Source: JAPPLB01 sp965208945 (lineage in GTDB: Bacteria; Acidobacteriota; Terriglobia; Bryobacterales; UBA6623). From it: a DNA stretch of 64,000 bases. The DNA is taken from positions 3,720,001-3,784,000 of the forward strand of contig OZ242366.1 of assembly GCA_965208945.1 (NCBI GenBank), written 5' to 3'. Both the position numbers and the translations under genes were made by a program. Below the pieces are notes generated by a model. That model had not been told where the DNA came from. It ran no database searches and saw only the letters and a list, made by a program, of their open reading frames with translations. This document shows positions 61,302 to 64,000 of the stretch, in pieces (the first letter of the stretch is position 1; the number at the start of each line of letters is the position of its first letter).

Positions 61302-61771
61302 GCAGCAAGTATGGCGCGGCGGCCGTAGGCCGGCAAGGCAACCGGAGAACGCAGACCAAGGCGGAGGGGTGGGTGGGGACCGCAATGGTGAGGCGACGAG
61401 GACGGCGCCGATTCCCCTGGCCTTTTCGAGTAAAGGCATCCGTGTCCGGATCTCATCGCTCATGCTTCAAAAAGCGCTCAAGCGCAGATGCTCGAGCGCA
61501 CAAAAGGGCTCGTCGTCATCAGCGGCCGAAGCCTCTGATTTGATCGGAGAGGCGCTCGGCGAGAGTGCCGAACGAAACGGGCAACGGTCACTGCGTTGGG
61601 GTGATTCCGGACCGTGGAGTAGAGCTGACGAGATTTCCCTACCCCGACCGGCATAGCGAGAGGGCACGGCAGCTTCGAGGGAGAGAAGAAAGCTTCGATG
61701 CTCTCGGCAATCCCGATTGCCCGGGAAAGAAGGATCAAGGGATCGAGCTGAACACGAAAGGCCGCGAAGAG
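61302..61771. other. About 470 bp without a supported gene
   Basis: Frames on both strands are Ser/Pro/Arg-rich, have no recognisable domain and overlap. The stretch may contain the remnant of a DUF29-type gene end, but no motif confirms this. Confidence 0.45.
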
Positions 61772-62383
61772 CTAGACGCTCTGCCGACGATCGATGGATT
61801 CGCGAACGCGGGCGGGGGGAACCGTGAAGTGATCAAGCGCAGAAAGGCCATCGTCAAGAAGATGGAAGCCGGTGACTTCCTCGAAGCGGTAGGGATTTCT
61901 TGAGGGAAGCAAGGAATCGAAAGCCGCAGAGGCGTTGTAGTAATCACTCTCGTCGTACTCGTCGAGGGAAAGACGAGCAAGGTCGCTACAGGCGGAATCC
62001 CGAGCGGTCTTCCATGCAGAGGAAAAAGTCGGTTTCAACTCCGGATGAAGGGATGGACAGTTGCGAAAGAGGCGCTCGAAAGCGAACGGGTAGCTGTGAA
62101 TGGAACGGTGCAGGCCAAAGAGCAATTCCCGGGAAGGGTTGGGACAGAACTCCATGATGAGATAGACGGACATGACGGAAGAGCAGAGCCAGGAGAAGTA
62201 TTGAACCTGCACGTCGGCGAGAAAGCCGATCTGAGCGGCCAGGTCGTCCCAGGCGAGAGTTCCGGTGTCATGGCGGCGCAGAGCCGCCGCCTGGCGAAAG
62301 GACCAGATGCGGAGGTCGGAGATAACGCCGGAGGGCAAAGGAGTCGAGAGAAATGGAGGAGAGGAAGGATCGAAAATGGTCAA
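61772..62383 (-). CDS. Divergent DUF29-like protein
   Basis: A 203-residue protein, third of a tandem set on this strand. It keeps the overall plan of its neighbours: WSFRQAAALRRHDTGTLAWDDLAAQI in place of WSLEQADALRRRDF-WENVIEEI, then LHPELKPTFSSAWKTARDSACSDLARL and a closing PYRFEEVTGF. The central heme/His-like region of the others (HMLKIEH) is replaced by a hydrophobic run (SSVMSVYLIMEF). Function of DUF29 is unknown. It is a diverged paralog, 12 bp after the next gene upstream. Confidence 0.65.
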   Translation of the reverse strand: MTIFDPSSPPFLSTPLPSGVISDLRIWSFRQAAALRRHDTGTLAWDDLAAQIGFLADVQVQYFSWLCSSVMSVYLIMEFCPNPSRELLFGLHRSIHSYPFAFERLFRNCPSLHPELKPTFSSAWKTARDSACSDLARLSLDEYDESDYYNASAAFDSLLPSRNPYRFEEVTGFHLLDDGLSALDHFTVPPARVRESIDRRQSV

Positions 62384-62395
62384 GGAGGGAGCGAA

Positions 62396-63025
62396 TCAGC
62401 GGTCGCGGGAAGGAGAATCGCGGCAGCGCTCATCGACGATCTTCTGAACGGAAGGCGGAAGAACGAAACGGTCGTAGTGGGGTTTGCGGTCGCCGCGAAC
62501 GTAGAAGATGCCGGTGACGTCGGAAAACTTGTAGGGGCATTCGCGAGGGAGCATCATGTCGCGGCGCTTGTAAGCCTGGGCTCGATCGGGCGAAAGCTTG
62601 TACTCCACGTCGTAGCGGGAGAGCTTGGTCAGAGTGTGGTTGCGAGCGTCGTTCCAGGCTTCGCGGAAGAGCTGATCAAAGCGCGAAGTGATGCCCGGGT
62701 TATTACGGGAAGCCGTTTCCATGCCGTCGCGGTATCCGGGAATCTCATCACTCCAATTGCGAACGACGTAGGGCTGAACGAGCTTGCAATGCTCGATCTT
62801 GAGCATGTGCTCGATGGCGTTCGCGCAATTGGAAACCCAGGTGCTGGCTTCATTGCGGCTCACCGCTTCGATCTCCTCGATGACATTCTCCCAATCGACA
62901 GAAGCGAAGTCGCGGCGCCGTAGAGCATCGGCTTGCTCGAGCGACCAGGAATAGGGGTCATCGTGGTAGAGCTCGGCGGAGCGCTGCTGCTCAAGGGTGG
63001 AGGGTGTTGAAGCAGCCGTGGACAT
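62396..63025 (-). CDS. DUF29 family protein
   Basis: A 209-residue protein from ATG 63025; the longer frame has a Cys/Pro-rich lead and is rejected. DUF29 hallmarks are ELYHDDPYSWSLEQADALRRRDFASVDWENVIEEIEAV, SRNEASTWVSNCANAIEHMLKIEH, WNDARNHTLTKL and the ending CPYKFSDVTGIFY. Members are common as tandem copies in cyanobacteria and some other bacteria, with no known biochemical role. It is about 60% similar by eye to the upstream paralog at 63193-63822. Confidence 0.82.
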   Translation of the reverse strand: MSTAASTPSTLEQQRSAELYHDDPYSWSLEQADALRRRDFASVDWENVIEEIEAVSRNEASTWVSNCANAIEHMLKIEHCKLVQPYVVRNWSDEIPGYRDGMETASRNNPGITSRFDQLFREAWNDARNHTLTKLSRYDVEYKLSPDRAQAYKRRDMMLPRECPYKFSDVTGIFYVRGDRKPHYDRFVLPPSVQKIVDERCRDSPSRDR

Positions 63026-63192
63026 GGGGCCTCGCGAGCGATTTATTGTAGCAAGTGGCCGGCATCCGAAAGGAACGAAGAGAGCGGGCACGAACATTCA
63101 GATGCTGCTGACGGCGAGCGTATCAAGGCGTCGAAGCGAAGAGGAGCACCGCAACGAAGCGATGGGCGAAGAGCTGCGCAAAAGGAAGGAAA

Positions 63193-63822
63193 CTAGCGGT
63201 CGAACTGCTGCGCGCGCGAGCTGTGGTAGTCGAGCGAACGCCGGACCGCCTCGGGAAGAATTTCGGGGTCATGCTCATGAAGGGCGGCTTTGCGGTCGTA
63301 GGTGAAGGCGGTAACGTCGTGGAGGCGGTAGGGGCAGGAAGAAGGAAGCGAACGGTCGCGGGCCTTGCGGGCGGAGCGATGATCGGGCTCGAGGTTGTGC
63401 TGAACGTCGTAGGAAGCGAGATCGCGGACCGCTTTGCTGCGCCCCTGGTGCCAGGCGGCGCGGAACATTTCGGGGTAGAGGTTCTGCAGGCGGGGGTTGT
63501 CAACGATGACCCCAGCCATGGTGGTGCGGAAGTCCTGAACTTCCTCTTCCCAGCCGGTAACCTCTTCAGGCGTCGCCATCCTGGCGTGCTCGATCTTGAG
63601 AAGGTGCGTGATGGTATTTGCGCATTTCGAGGTCCAGATACGTTTTTCGGTCCTGCCCACGGATTCGATCTCCTCGATGACATTCTCCCAATCGATGGCG
63701 TCGAAGTCGCGGCGGCGAAGGGCGTCGGACTGCTCGACGGACCAGGCGTAGGCATCGCTGTGGTAGAGCTCGGCCGAATCGCGCTGTTGATGAGAGAGAG
63801 GCGCTGAAGTGGTGGAGGACAT
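63193..63822 (-). CDS. DUF29 family protein
   Basis: A 209-residue paralog from ATG 63822. Motifs are ELYHSDAYAWSVEQSDALRRRDFDAIDWENVIEEIESVG, CANTITHLLKIEHARM, WHQGRSKAVRDLASY and CPYRLHDVTAFTY. The start region is conserved with the 62396 gene, including ATTGTA and GGCCGGC upstream, so both copies carry similar control regions. Function is unknown. Confidence 0.82.
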   Translation of the reverse strand: MSSTTSAPLSHQQRDSAELYHSDAYAWSVEQSDALRRRDFDAIDWENVIEEIESVGRTEKRIWTSKCANTITHLLKIEHARMATPEEVTGWEEEVQDFRTTMAGVIVDNPRLQNLYPEMFRAAWHQGRSKAVRDLASYDVQHNLEPDHRSARKARDRSLPSSCPYRLHDVTAFTYDRKAALHEHDPEILPEAVRRSLDYHSSRAQQFDR

Positions 63823-63891
63823 GGGACCTCGCGAGGGCCTCATTGTAACAACCGGCCGGCAGCCGGACCGAAGGCCGCAAGGCGGTCCCTG

Positions 63892-64000
63892 TCAGGGTGA
63901 AACCGGCCCGGCCGGATAGTGGACCAGGAAGAACGAAACAACAGTGATGACGACGATGAAGCAAGCCACCGCGAGCATGTCGAGCAGATTGAACCAGCGG
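63892..64000 (-). CDS. C-terminal end of a membrane protein, partial
   Basis: The last 36 codons of a gene that enters from the right edge. The frame reads RWFNLLDMLAVACFIVVITV then SFFLVHYPAGPVSP and stops at TGA (63892-63894). It has one clear transmembrane helix with a short hydrophilic tail. The hairpin GGACCG/CGGTCC at about 63855-63879 follows the stop and may terminate it. Identity cannot be told from this fragment. Confidence 0.55.
   Translation of the reverse strand, partial: RWFNLLDMLAVACFIVVITVVSFFLVHYPAGPVSP

Overview
The window looks like a GC-rich chromosomal segment of a Gram-negative bacterium, most likely an Acidobacteriota member. That placement is inferred from gene content: lpxA and lpxD imply lipid A, the order rplU-rpmA-obgE-nadD is of the kind seen in that phylum, and a DUF507 protein, a CehA/McbA-type PHP protein, an S46 peptidase and DUF1501/planctomycete-type cytochrome proteins are present. 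No rRNA or tRNA gene was recognised.

Layout. 0-33 kb is mostly housekeeping and catabolic: a partial acyl-CoA desaturase, an SDR, a secreted PHP protein, alanine dehydrogenase with an alanine aminotransferase, an FAH-family hydrolase, L21/L27, ObgE, NadD, four tandem FecR-like secreted paralogs, TruB, a MobB-like P-loop protein, LpxD, an S1/P1 nuclease, LpxA, an S46 dipeptidyl-peptidase, a thioesterase, a TPR protein, an IS5-family insertion sequence, a DUF507 protein, xylulokinase, an M28 peptidase, an alpha/beta hydrolase and a DUF72 protein. The gaps between these genes are peppered with a dispersed 0.18-0.2 kb element. It has 19-bp terminal inverted repeats starting with TAGCC, often sits next to TA dinucleotides, and occurs in two internal classes (A, and B with a heptanucleotide tandem array). 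It stops at 33 kb.

33.8-56 kb is an accessory region. It opens with an overlapping tyrosine integrase/serine resolvase pair. Next come a lipoprotein with six FG-GAP-like repeats and a three-gene export locus (two proteins sharing a CxxCH module, then a Tat-type DUF1501 protein). Remnants follow (a RES-domain fragment and a piece of a recurrent Cys-rich domain), then an SDR and a LOG-family protein. The most distinctive part is 47.4-55.8 kb. A single polypeptide carries GAF, histidine kinase, receiver and PhoB-type winged-helix domains. Downstream are two copies of a cassette made of a conserved AT-rich leader, a secreted ankyrin protein and a CxxC microprotein, plus a third ankyrin protein and a 44-residue Cys-rich protein that is fused to an ankyrin protein elsewhere in the locus. 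Both leaders carry AGTACA-N5-AGTACA direct repeats (11-bp period) and a conserved hairpin. A fragment of the kinase's DNA-binding domain precedes the second cassette, so kinase end, leader and cassette were duplicated together. A related leader lies before the large cytochrome-like gene at 39.7 kb, which suggests one regulon.

56-64 kb holds an SRAP protein, a PIN-domain protein, a membrane-anchored SNase-like nuclease, several small membrane proteins and three tandem DUF29 genes, and ends in a partial membrane protein. The best candidates for something undescribed are the kinase/ankyrin/microprotein locus with its leader, and the dispersed element family, for which the tandem FecR array gives a natural occupied/empty site comparison.
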